64,000 nt of DNA from an uncultured Prevotella sp. (GTDB lineage: Bacteria; Bacteroidota; Bacteroidia; Bacteroidales; Bacteroidaceae), in contig CAJOFE010000001.1 in NCBI GenBank assembly GCA_905233825.1, positions 118,638 to 182,637 on the forward strand, given 5' to 3'. The position numbers and the translations under genes are program-made. The notes below the pieces were generated by a model. That model ran no database searches. It saw only the letters and a list, made by a program, of their open reading frames with translations, and was not told the DNA's origin. Below are positions 8,830 through 16,363 of this stretch, piece by piece (the first letter of the stretch is position 1; each line of letters begins with the position of its first letter).

Positions 8830-8861
8830 TTTGGTCAAATGGAAAAAAAGCAGTACCTTTG
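8830..8861 (+). promoter_or_regulatory. Promoter of rpsO
   Basis: TTTG at 8830-8833, 20 bases, then TACCTTTG at 8854-8861. Transcription would begin near 8867 and leave a leader of about 110 bases before rpsO. S15 represses its own leader in several bacteria; whether that happens here cannot be judged. Confidence 0.85.
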
Positions 8862-8977
8862 CACCCGCTTTTCGGAAATACCGATGCATTCGACGCCGTG
8901 ACACTGCTCTGATTAAGGCTGTTAGCGGGGGAAGGATGTTATGAGCAACAAAACATTTTAATCACATTTATCACATT

Positions 8978-9247
8978 ATGTATCTCGATCAAGCAAAAAA
9001 GAAGGAGATTTTTGAGCAGTACGGCCAGTCGGCTACTGACACAGGTTCAGCTGAGAGCCAGATTGCCCTGTTCACTTATCGCATCAAGCACCTCACGGAG
9101 CACCTGAAGCAGAATCACAAGGATTTTGGCACAGCCCGTTCACTGACGAAGCTGGTAGGCCGTCGTCGCAAGATGCTGAAATATCTCTATCAGAACGACA
9201 TTGAGCGCTACCGCGCTATCGTAAAGGCTCTTGGCCTGCGTAAGTAA
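8978..9247 (+). CDS. rpsO: 30S ribosomal protein S15
   Basis: 89 residues, the standard S15 length. The family pattern is clear: TGSAESQIALFTYRIKHLTEHL, then HKDFGTARSLTKLVGRRRK and LKYLYQNDIERY. S15 binds 16S rRNA at the central domain junction and starts assembly of the 30S platform. It is a single-gene unit with its own promoter, a long leader and a strong terminator at 9272-9301. Confidence 0.98.
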   Translation: MYLDQAKKKEIFEQYGQSATDTGSAESQIALFTYRIKHLTEHLKQNHKDFGTARSLTKLVGRRRKMLKYLYQNDIERYRAIVKALGLRK

Positions 9248-9271
9248 GTCGTTCATTGCACGATTACACAT

Positions 9272-9301
9272 GCTGCTCCTCTCTGAGGGGTAGCTTTTTT
9301 T
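9272..9301 (+). terminator. Intrinsic terminator after rpsO
   Basis: GCTGCTCCTC (9272-9281), loop TCT, GAGGGGTAGC (9285-9294), then seven Ts. The ten-pair stem has two G-U wobbles. Confidence 0.9.
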
Positions 9302-9313
9302 GTGATATGATGG

Positions 9314-9772
9314 CTATAGTATCTCCTGAAGTGGCTCCATGACGAAGGGTCTCTGGTGCATGCGAGGGTGGGGGATGATGAGGTCGGGCTCGTCAATGTG
9401 GAGATCGTCGTAGAGCAGGATGTCAATGTCGATGGGGCGGTCGTGGTATAGCTCCCCTTCAGTATCCCCAGAAGGGTGAGTGGTGAGAGGAGAGTGATTC
9501 GAAGCATGCTCGCGGCGCTTGCCTAACTGTCGCTCGATGCGTTGGGTAGTGCGCAGTAGCTGGCGTGGCGACAGGGTAGTGGTACAGCAGACGACGGCAT
9601 TGAGGAACGTGTTCTCTGAGTCGAAGCCCCAGGGCTCTGACTCATGATAGGCTGACTGGCGCACAATGTGACCAATCAGCCTTTCTATTTTCTGGCATGC
9701 CGCGTCGAGTGTGGTCTTGCGGTCGCCCATATTGGAGCCGAGCCCCAGATATACCGTATGTTCTTCTTTCAC
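9314..9772 (-). CDS. folK: 2-amino-4-hydroxy-6-hydroxymethyldihydropteridine pyrophosphokinase
   Basis: 152 residues. The HPPK signature is present: YLGLGSNMGDR, then SAYHESEPWGF and FLNAVV, then RPIDIDILLYDD (the metal-binding Asp pair), and IPHPRMHQRPFVMEPL. It transfers pyrophosphate from ATP to 6-hydroxymethyl-dihydropterin in folate synthesis. About 17-20 residues of low-complexity sequence (HASNHSPLTTHPSGD) lie between the usual ERxxGRKR-type loop and the RPIDIDIL motif. The DNA there repeats with a period of about 7, like the repeats seen between genes. It is the last gene of the ftsX-to-folK unit. Confidence 0.93.
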   Translation of the reverse strand: MKEEHTVYLGLGSNMGDRKTTLDAACQKIERLIGHIVRQSAYHESEPWGFDSENTFLNAVVCCTTTLSPRQLLRTTQRIERQLGKRREHASNHSPLTTHPSGDTEGELYHDRPIDIDILLYDDLHIDEPDLIIPHPRMHQRPFVMEPLQEIL

Positions 9773-9808
9773 TATTGGCTTTTGGCTAATGGCTAACAGC
9801 TAATGGCA

Positions 9809-10951
9809 TCAGTCGTCCAGAAGGAGCATGGCGTCGCCGTAGCATCCGAACATAAAATTGTTCTTCAGTGCCTGGTGATAGGCTTCGATGGTGAGGTCGA
9901 AGCCACCGAAAGCGGCAGTAAGCATCATCATGGTAGATTCGGGATGGTAGAAGTTGGCGATGAGGGCATCGGCCAGACCGAACTCGTAGGGAGGGAAGAT
10001 AAACTTGTTAGTCCATCCGTCGAACTCTTTCAACAGGCCGTCTGTACCTACTGACGACTCTGTGGCGCGTGCTGTGCTGACACCTACCACACAGATCTTG
10101 TTACCGTTCTGCTTGGCATCGTTCACCACTTGGCAGGCTTCAGGACCGATGATGACCTGTTCGGAGTTCATCTTGTGCTTCGTGAGGTCTTCCACCTCGA
10201 TGGGATCGAAGGCACCGAGCGAGCAGTGGAGGGTGATGAAGGCATTCTGGAAGCCTCTGATCTCCATCATTTTCATCAGCTCACGGCTGAAGTGCAGACC
10301 TGAAGAGGGTGCCGTGACGGCTCCTTCGTGGCATGCGAAGATGGTTTGGAAATTCTCCATGTCATCGGCATCAGCTTCTCGACGGTCCACGATGTATCGT
10401 GGCAGCGGTGCAGAACCGAGGGAGAAGAGCTCACGCTTGAACTCGTCGTGGGGACAGTCATAGAGGAATCGCAGTGTTCGTCCGCGGCTAGTGGTGTTGT
10501 CGATGACCTCGGCCACCATAGGCCCGTCACCGTCGAAGAACAGCTTGTTACCGATGCGTATCTTGCGGGCGGGCTCTACAAGCACGTCCCAAAGGCGCAG
10601 CTCCTGATTCAGCTCGCGCAGCAGGAAGACCTCAATCTTGGCATCGGTCTTCTCCTTGGTACCGAAGAGGCGTGCAGGGAAGACGGCAGTGTCGTTGAAC
10701 ACGAAGGTATCGCCCTCGTGGAAGTAATCGACAATATTGCGGAAAGTCAGCGGCTCGTCGGTATCGGCACCGTTGGCATCCTTCTTGAAGAGGTCGATGG
10801 TCTGGCTCTTGCGATGCACCACCATCAGTCGGCAACGGTCGCGCTGATAGACGCGCTCAATGGTGCCGTCTTCGTTCTCAAAGACGCGGTGAGGAGGATA
10901 GAGTGCTATCTGATCCTCGGGCAGTTTGAATTTGAATTGCGATAATTTCAT
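9809..10951 (-). CDS. queA: S-adenosylmethionine:tRNA ribosyltransferase-isomerase
   Basis: 380 residues starting MKLSQFKFKLPEDQIALYP at 10951. The frame stays open for 56 codons upstream, but that part is translated repeat DNA and does not belong to the family. Landmarks are DTFVFNDTAVFPARLFG, GAVTAPSSGLHFS, FITLHCSLGAFDPI and VGVSTARATES. QueA adds the epoxycyclopentanediol ring from S-adenosylmethionine to preQ1-modified tRNA in queuosine synthesis. It lies between truB and folK. The gap to truB is filled by a purine-rich period-7 repeat (minus strand). Confidence 0.95.
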   Translation of the reverse strand: MKLSQFKFKLPEDQIALYPPHRVFENEDGTIERVYQRDRCRLMVVHRKSQTIDLFKKDANGADTDEPLTFRNIVDYFHEGDTFVFNDTAVFPARLFGTKEKTDAKIEVFLLRELNQELRLWDVLVEPARKIRIGNKLFFDGDGPMVAEVIDNTTSRGRTLRFLYDCPHDEFKRELFSLGSAPLPRYIVDRREADADDMENFQTIFACHEGAVTAPSSGLHFSRELMKMMEIRGFQNAFITLHCSLGAFDPIEVEDLTKHKMNSEQVIIGPEACQVVNDAKQNGNKICVVGVSTARATESSVGTDGLLKEFDGWTNKFIFPPYEFGLADALIANFYHPESTMMMLTAAFGGFDLTIEAYHQALKNNFMFGCYGDAMLLLDD

Positions 10952-10988
10952 ATTTTGTTTATTTGCTCTTTTACTTTTCTCCTTACTC

Positions 10989-11756
10989 CTACCTCCTTTT
11001 CTCCTTCCTCCCTTCTCCCTTTCCTCCCTCTCCTTTTGGAGAGGGGTCGGGGGAGAGGCTTCTCCTAACCACCTTTTCCATCCATTGGGGGAACTCGTCA
11101 AGCGTGAGGCACTGCTCAATGCGGACGTCGCCTACCCGGGTGCGGCAGAGGGCTGTAAGGAAGGCTCCGCTGCCCAGTGCCTGTCCAATGTCGCGAGCCA
11201 GAGCACGGATGTAGGTACCTTTGCCACAGGCCACACGAATGCTCATCTGCATCTTCTCACGATTGAAGTCAGTCAGCTCCAACTCGTCTATGCGAAGCGT
11301 TTTTGCTTTCAGCTCTACCTTTTGACCACGCCGCATCAGTTTATAGGCACGGTCGCCACCGATGCTGCATGCAGAGTATTCAGGGGGCACCTGTTGTATC
11401 TCGCCGATGAATTGTGGCAGCGTCTGTTCTATCAGCTCACGGGTGATATGTCGGGTGGGGTAGGTCATGTTCACCGTGTGCTCGCGGTCGTAGCTGGCCG
11501 TGGTGGCTCCCAACTGCAGGGTGGCGGTATATTCCTTCGAGGTTAGCTGCAGCTCTTCAATACGCTTGGTAGCCTTGCCTGTGCACAGGATGAGAACGCC
11601 CGTAGCCAAGGGGTCGAGAGTGCCGGCATGGCCCGTCTTCAGACGCTTGACGTGCAGTGCCTTTGACAGACGGGTGCGGACATAGGCCAGCGCTCCGAAC
11701 GATGACATGCCGTAGGGCTTGTTGATATAGATGACTTCTCCTTCCTGAAAATCCAT
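10989..11756 (-). CDS. truB: tRNA pseudouridine(55) synthase, with a repeat-derived C-terminal tail
   Basis: 255 residues. TruB motifs are INKPYGMSSFGALAYVR, KTGHAGTLDPLATGVL with the catalytic Asp, and KEYTATLQLGATT. The protein isomerises U55 in the T loop of tRNAs. The last 25 residues (about SLSPDPSPKGEGGKGEG) are encoded by the same GC-rich repeat found at many places in this window and are not part of the fold. The genuine domain ends near EFPQWMEKVVR. It lies 14 bases after uppP, in the same operon. Confidence 0.95.
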   Translation of the reverse strand: MDFQEGEVIYINKPYGMSSFGALAYVRTRLSKALHVKRLKTGHAGTLDPLATGVLILCTGKATKRIEELQLTSKEYTATLQLGATTASYDREHTVNMTYPTRHITRELIEQTLPQFIGEIQQVPPEYSACSIGGDRAYKLMRRGQKVELKAKTLRIDELELTDFNREKMQMSIRVACGKGTYIRALARDIGQALGSGAFLTALCRTRVGDVRIEQCLTLDEFPQWMEKVVRRSLSPDPSPKGEGGKGEGRKEKRR

Positions 11757-11770
11757 GCTTTGACCAGACT

Positions 11771-12568
11771 TTAGATCAGGCTATAGACGATGGCGATGGT
11801 ACCTATGATGGCACAGTAGATGCCGAAATAGACCAGCTTGTCGCGTTTCACGATGTTAATCATCCATTTGCAGGCGAAGCAGCCGCTGACGAATGCTGCC
11901 ACGAAGCCAATCAACATAGGCAGCGCATCGACGCCACCGAATGCCTCTTTGCCCGTAGCAAAGTCTTTCGCGCTGAGCAGGGCCTGTCCCAAGATGGGTG
12001 GGATGACCATGAGAAAAGAGAACTGTGCCAGTCGTTCTTTCTTGTTACCTAACAGCAGACCCGTAGCGATGGTGCTGCCCGAGCGCGACACGCCTGGCAG
12101 TACGGCTATAGCCTGTGCGATACCCATGATGAAGGCATCTTTCATGCTCAGGTGCTCCTTCTTGCGTGGACGTGCATAGTAAGTGAAGATGAGCAGGGCT
12201 GCAGTAAACAGCAGACAGCAGCCTACCAGCAGGATGTTGCCCGTAAAGAGTTCTTCAATCTGGTCTTTGAACAAAACGCCTACGATGCCCACGGGAATCA
12301 TCGACACAATGATGTTGAGCACGTATTTCGTCTCCTCGTTCATCTTCCACTTAAAGAGTCCCCTCAATATCCAGTCAATCTCTTTCCACAGGATAACCAG
12401 CGTGCTCAGCACGGTGGCCACATGCAGCATCGTGTCGAATGTCAGGTTCTCCTCCATCTCTACGCCTAGGATGGCGTTGCCCAGTTCCAGATGACCGCTG
12501 CTGCTCACAGGCAGATATTCCGTCAGCCCCTGGATGATGCCCAGTATCAGTGCTTGTAACCAGTCCAT
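11771..12568 (-). CDS. uppP: Undecaprenyl-diphosphatase (BacA/UppP)
   Basis: 265 residues with about eight membrane helices. The two family motifs are intact: [16 protein letters not shown] (contains the catalytic Glu and Ser-Ser-Ser-Gly-His) and [17 protein letters not shown] (Arg and Ser of the phosphate site). It regenerates undecaprenyl phosphate, the lipid carrier for peptidoglycan, at the inner membrane. It lies 3 bases after the DUF3098 gene, in the ftsX unit. Confidence 0.96.
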   Translation of the reverse strand: MDWLQALILGIIQGLTEYLPVSSSGHLELGNAILGVEMEENLTFDTMLHVATVLSTLVILWKEIDWILRGLFKWKMNEETKYVLNIIVSMIPVGIVGVLFKDQIEELFTGNILLVGCCLLFTAALLIFTYYARPRKKEHLSMKDAFIMGIAQAIAVLPGVSRSGSTIATGLLLGNKKERLAQFSFLMVIPPILGQALLSAKDFATGKEAFGGVDALPMLIGFVAAFVSGCFACKWMINIVKRDKLVYFGIYCAIIGTIAIVYSLI

Positions 12569-12571
12569 GAA

Positions 12572-12832
12572 TTATGCGTCCTGTCTTTTCGTTTTCTTGA
12601 ACAGACTCTTCTTCTCAGGGTTGTGCACCACAGCATAGATCATCGAAACGAAGCCTAAGAGGCATACGATGGGTGCCAGCTTGATGCGACGGGCACTGAA
12701 GATGTCTGGGTTATAGGCCTCGTTGCTCGACGAGCCGCCAGCCATCAGCAAGAAGCCGATGATCACCACCAGCATGCCTATGCCCAACAGGATGAAATTC
12801 ATCCGTCCAAATGCATAATCTTTCTTATCCAT
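12572..12832 (-). CDS. DUF3098 small membrane protein
   Basis: 86 residues with two predicted membrane helices (FILLGIGMLVVIIGFLLM and APIVCLLGFVSMIYAVV) joined by a short loop with YNPDIFSARRI, which matches the Bacteroidetes family DUF3098. The position between ftsX and uppP is conserved in Bacteroidales and suggests a role in envelope or division biology. Function is unknown. Confidence 0.9.
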   Translation of the reverse strand: MDKKDYAFGRMNFILLGIGMLVVIIGFLLMAGGSSSNEAYNPDIFSARRIKLAPIVCLLGFVSMIYAVVHNPEKKSLFKKTKRQDA

Positions 12833-12915
12833 TATCTTATGTTATAATTCTTACTTCTAAATTCTAAATTCTTACTTGCCGAAGGCAACACCTCAAAATT
12901 CTAAATTCTTACTTC
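12833..12915. repeat. TTCTAAA heptamer repeat with GCCGAAGGC core
   Basis: The ftsX-DUF3098 gap consists of TTCTAAA-type heptamers around TTGCCGAAGGCAACACCTC. The same unit appears at 29250-29300 (other strand) and as a four-copy array at 51421-51596. Confidence 0.8.
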
Positions 12916-13794
12916 TCAAATCTTATACAGCTCCCCTGCTGTCATGCGCAGGAACTTGTTCACGGAGAACAACGTGCATACCAGCATGAATACCAGACCG
13001 AACACCAACACGGCAATACCTGTGATGATGACGTCGCGCCGGGTAATGAGTTCCGTCACCCCTGGCTGGTAGCGGTAGATGCTATAGACGATGCCGCTCA
13101 GTATCACGCAGGCCAACAGCGAGGCCACCAGTCCAATGATGATGCTTCGTCGCAGGAACGGCCGTCGGATGAGCGACCATTTGGCTCCCACCAGCTTCAT
13201 GGTGTGGATGGTGAAGCGCCGTGAATAAACACCCAAGCGCACACTGTTTGAGATGAGCGCATAGCTCACGATGAGCAGCAGCACAGAGAGTGCCAGCAGG
13301 ATGAGGCTGATGCGCTGGATATTGCGGTTCACATCGTCGATGAGGTCTGCTTGATAAGCTACATCAGTCACGCGGTTATCTTTCATCAGCCTTTCCGAGA
13401 TGCTGCGCAGCGAGTCGGTATTGGCATAGGCCTCCTGCATATGCACCTCAATCTCTGCCTGGAAGGGATTCACACCAGCAAACTCCACGGGGTCGGCACC
13501 CAGTTTCTCCGTCATCACCGCCAGAGCTTCCTCCTGACTGATATATTTCACTTCACGGGCATAGGGCTGCGCCTGCAGTTCCTTCACCAGTGCCGAACCG
13601 TCGTCAATGCTGACAGTATCACCCAGCACCAGATTGATGGCCATGTTCTCGCGGACATAGGTCGAGAGGTTGCGGGCCGTGAGCACAGAAAGTACCACCA
13701 GCCCCAGGAGGATAAGTACCATCGTGGTGCTGATGCATAACGTCACGACCTGCATGCCATGATGGCGGCTGGTCATTTTTCGTCTTCTCTTCAT
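12916..13794 (-). CDS. ftsX: Cell division protein FtsX
   Basis: 292 residues. The start MKRRRKMTSRHHGMQ at 13794 is chosen because the promoter lies just upstream. The layout is one N-terminal membrane helix (LCISTTMVLILLGLVVLSVL), a periplasmic domain of about 100 residues (SQEEALAVMTEKLG, NPFQAEIEVHM), and three further helices with the FtsX/MacB-type cytoplasmic loop. FtsX works with the ATPase FtsE to activate cell-wall hydrolases at the septum. FtsE is not in this window. The gene heads the unit ftsX, DUF3098, uppP, truB, queA, folK. Confidence 0.93.
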   Translation of the reverse strand: MKRRRKMTSRHHGMQVVTLCISTTMVLILLGLVVLSVLTARNLSTYVRENMAINLVLGDTVSIDDGSALVKELQAQPYAREVKYISQEEALAVMTEKLGADPVEFAGVNPFQAEIEVHMQEAYANTDSLRSISERLMKDNRVTDVAYQADLIDDVNRNIQRISLILLALSVLLLIVSYALISNSVRLGVYSRRFTIHTMKLVGAKWSLIRRPFLRRSIIIGLVASLLACVILSGIVYSIYRYQPGVTELITRRDVIITGIAVLVFGLVFMLVCTLFSVNKFLRMTAGELYKI

Positions 13795-13827
13795 TTGCAA
13801 AAAGGGCGTACTACACCAATTTGGGTG

Positions 13828-13835
13828 CAAAATTA
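13828..13835 (-). promoter_or_regulatory. -7 element for the ftsX operon
   Basis: Plus-strand CAAAATTA gives TAATTTTG on the minus strand, 33 bases before the ftsX start. Confidence 0.6.
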
Positions 13836-13870
13836 CGAAAAAAGTTGGAATGCTCCAAATTTTTTTGCAA

Positions 13871-15223
13871 TTATTCCATCTCGTCGTCTAATCTGTTGGC
13901 CCAAAGATATTTCTTCGTCTCTCTCGCAGCTACCCCGCTGAGCAGCAACAGGGCTATCAGGTTGGGAATGGTCATCAGGGCGTTCATGCAGTCGGCAATG
14001 TTCCAGATGATGTCCAGAGTGATGATACTGCCGAAGAACAGTGCGGTGATATAAAGGATGCGATAGAACCTGTTGGTACGCCGCCCTTCAATATAGTTCA
14101 CGGCACTCTCGCCATAGTAGCTCCAGCCCAGAATGGTGCTGAAGGCAAACGTCAGAATCCCGAAGGTAAGCAGCGGTGCACCCACGTATGGAATCTTGCT
14201 GAAGGCCACCTTCGTCAGCGCAGCTCCGTCGTCATAGCTGATGTCAGGATAGGCAATGATGCTGCTCACGAGCACCAAACCCGTCAGGGCGCAGATGATA
14301 ACAGTATCCCAGAACGTACCTGTGCTCGACACCAAGGCCTGGCGCACGGGGTTGCGCGTCTGTGCTGCTGCTGCCACGATGGGCGCGCTACCCATACCGC
14401 TCTCATTGCTGAACAGGCCTCGGGCAATGCCATAACGGGCTGCCATCATCACCGTACTCCCTACGAAGCCACCTCCCGCAGCTGAGGGGTTGAAGGCCGA
14501 CGAGACAATGAGTTTCAGGGCTGGCCACACATATTCGGCATTCATGCAGAGGATGACTACGCAACCTATCACATAGAGCGCTGCCATCACGGGTACCAGC
14601 ACCGTACAGACACGTGCTATCGATTTCACACCACCCAGAATCACCACTGCTGTGAGCAGGCAGACAAACAGTCCCACCACCCACGTAGGCACGCCGAAGG
14701 TCTCATGAGCCAGCAAGGCAATGCTGTTGGCCTGTACCGTACAACCGATGCCAAACGAGGCAAGTGCCGTGAACACGGCAAAGAGAATGGCCAGCCACTT
14801 CATATTCAGACCTTTCTCCAGTGCATACATCGGACCTCCGTACATCTTTCCGTCGTTACCTTTCACCCTGTATTTCACGGCCAGCAGTCCCTCGGCATAC
14901 TTGGTAGCCATACCGAAGATGCCCGTCAGCCAGCACCATAGCACGGCACCGGGACCACCCAGCGCCACAGCCGTAGCCACACCCACAATGTTACCTGTGC
15001 CTATGGTGGCGGCCAGAGCGGTGGCCAGCGCACCAAACTGACTCACATCGCCCTTCGCGTTGTCGTCTTTCTTGACGGATAGCCTGATGCCCGTCAGAAG
15101 TTTCCGTTGTGGCACACGCAGTCGGATAGTCAGAAACAGGTGCGTTCCCAACAGTAGCACAATCATCGGCCAGTCCCATAGCCACCCGCTGATTAGCAAG
15201 AAAAAATCATTAATAGCCTCCAT
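13871..15223 (-). CDS. Sodium:alanine/glycine symporter (AGCS family)
   Basis: 450 residues with about ten membrane helices. AGCS features are LATALAATIGTGNIVGVATA, PGAVLWCWLTGIFGMATKYAE, KYRVKGNDGKMYGGPMYALEKGL and FSNESGMGSAPIVAAAAQT. These transporters import small neutral amino acids with sodium. The start MEAINDFFLL at 15223 is chosen over an upstream Met six codons earlier, which would lie close to the promoter. It is a single-gene unit with its own TACCTTTG element. Confidence 0.93.
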   Translation of the reverse strand: MEAINDFFLLISGWLWDWPMIVLLLGTHLFLTIRLRVPQRKLLTGIRLSVKKDDNAKGDVSQFGALATALAATIGTGNIVGVATAVALGGPGAVLWCWLTGIFGMATKYAEGLLAVKYRVKGNDGKMYGGPMYALEKGLNMKWLAILFAVFTALASFGIGCTVQANSIALLAHETFGVPTWVVGLFVCLLTAVVILGGVKSIARVCTVLVPVMAALYVIGCVVILCMNAEYVWPALKLIVSSAFNPSAAGGGFVGSTVMMAARYGIARGLFSNESGMGSAPIVAAAAQTRNPVRQALVSSTGTFWDTVIICALTGLVLVSSIIAYPDISYDDGAALTKVAFSKIPYVGAPLLTFGILTFAFSTILGWSYYGESAVNYIEGRRTNRFYRILYITALFFGSIITLDIIWNIADCMNALMTIPNLIALLLLSGVAARETKKYLWANRLDDEME

Positions 15224-15249
15224 AAATACGTCGTGGCGCAATTACGCCG

Positions 15250-15257
15250 CAAAGGTA
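15250..15257 (-). promoter_or_regulatory. -7 element for the AGCS symporter
   Basis: Plus-strand CAAAGGTA gives TACCTTTG on the minus strand, 26 bases before the start codon at 15223. Confidence 0.65.
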
Positions 15258-15299
15258 CGATAAACGAGCGAAGAACGAGACGAAGGAAATACTAATAAT

Positions 15300-15480
15300 T
15301 CTTTAATTATGTTAAGGAGGAGTTAAATGGTCTGCTGCCTCCTTTTTTAAACGAGAAGCCTACAATTTTAATTTAGCGCCGTGCTAATTTCAACGAGGAG
15401 CGTGCTATTTTCATCGAGGAGCGTGCCCCCTTGTAAGGGGCGGCTATCGCTCGGCGACGAAGGAGACGCTTGCCAAAGCA
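15300..15480. repeat. Gene-free gap with short direct repeats
   Basis: The gap holds AAGGAGG ... CCTCCTTTTTT (15315-15350, a loose terminator-like hairpin on the plus strand) and a stutter in which GAGGAGCGTGC is preceded by ATTTCAAC or TTTTCATC (15375-15430). No coding potential is supported. The stutter resembles ones at about 600-650 and 38640-38760. Confidence 0.5.
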
Positions 15481-15483
15481 AGA

Positions 15484-15546
15484 ATGCAGGGATAAAAAAC
15501 TAACAATTTCTTTTGCATTTCGCTCACTTATTTGTACCTTTGCACC
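15484..15546 (+). promoter_or_regulatory. Extended promoter module of the radical SAM gene
   Basis: TTTG followed by 19 bases and TACCTTTG (15535-15542). The spacer CATTTCGCTCACTTATTTG and the upstream GCAGGGATAAAAAA are repeated with few changes at 52689-52752 in front of the tRNA-Arg repeats. The ATG at 15552 is nine bases after the -7 box, so the mRNA would be nearly leaderless. Confidence 0.8.
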
Positions 15547-15551
15547 CTGTT

Positions 15552-16328
15552 ATGAGTACGATTATCTATCCATCACCTATCTTCGGACCTGTGCATAGTC
15601 GCAGACTGGGGGTGTCGTTGGGCATCAATCTGTTGCCTGCCGACGGAAAGGTGTGTTCGTTTGACTGTGTGTATTGTGAGTGTGGCTTCAACGGTGACCA
15701 TCGGCCAAGCCTGCCCTTGCCCACCCGCGAGGAGGTAGCTGCTGCATTGGAAACCAAGCTACAACAGATGACCGCCGAAGGTCGCTTGCCCGATGTGCTG
15801 ACCTTTGCCGGCAACGGTGAGCCGACTTGTCACCCTCACTTCGCTGAGATAATCGATGATACCATTGCCCTGCGCAACTGGTATTGCCCTGAGGCGAAGG
15901 TGTCGGTGCTGAGCAATGCCACACAGATTCATCGCCCACAGGTGCACGATGCCCTGATGAGGGTGGATAACAATATTCAGAAACTCGACACGGTGTCGGA
16001 AGAATACATCCGTCGCATCGACCGTCCGCAAGGCACCTACGATGTGCGTCAGGTCATCGAGGGCCTGAAGGCCTTCAATGGCCATGTTATCATCCAGACG
16101 ATGTTCATGCAGGGCGATGCTGCCGGCAAGCCTGTCGATAACACGGGCGATGAGTACGTGCTGCCTTGGATAGAGGCCGTAAAAGAGATTAGGCCTCAGC
16201 AGGTGATGATCTACACCATCGACCGTGAAACGCCCACACAGGGACTGCAGAAGGCCAACCACGAGCAGTTGGATCGCATTGCCAGCATGGTGAAGGCGGA
16301 GGGCATACCTTGCTCGGCAAGCTATTAG
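15552..16328 (+). CDS. Radical SAM protein
   Basis: 258 residues. The start at 15552 (MSTIIYPSPIFGPVHSRRLG) follows directly after the promoter. The 4Fe-4S site is CSFDCVYC with Cys 35, 39 and 42, and FAGNGEPTCHP is the SAM-binding GNGEP-type motif. Later IYTIDRETPTQGL and a C-terminal CSASY are typical of the COG0731-like Fe-S oxidoreductases often annotated as wyosine- or biosynthesis-related. The substrate cannot be assigned. It ends 35 bases before the S41 protease gene, and the two may be co-transcribed. Confidence 0.88.
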   Translation: MSTIIYPSPIFGPVHSRRLGVSLGINLLPADGKVCSFDCVYCECGFNGDHRPSLPLPTREEVAAALETKLQQMTAEGRLPDVLTFAGNGEPTCHPHFAEIIDDTIALRNWYCPEAKVSVLSNATQIHRPQVHDALMRVDNNIQKLDTVSEEYIRRIDRPQGTYDVRQVIEGLKAFNGHVIIQTMFMQGDAAGKPVDNTGDEYVLPWIEAVKEIRPQQVMIYTIDRETPTQGLQKANHEQLDRIASMVKAEGIPCSASY

Positions 16329-16363
16329 GATAATTAGAAAACTAAAAAATAAAGAATGATTGT

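Noticed and set aside
10952..11119. N-terminal extension of QueA
   Set aside because: The in-frame upstream part is translated purine-rich repeat overlapping the truB 3' end and is absent from the family; ATG 10951 gives the normal start.
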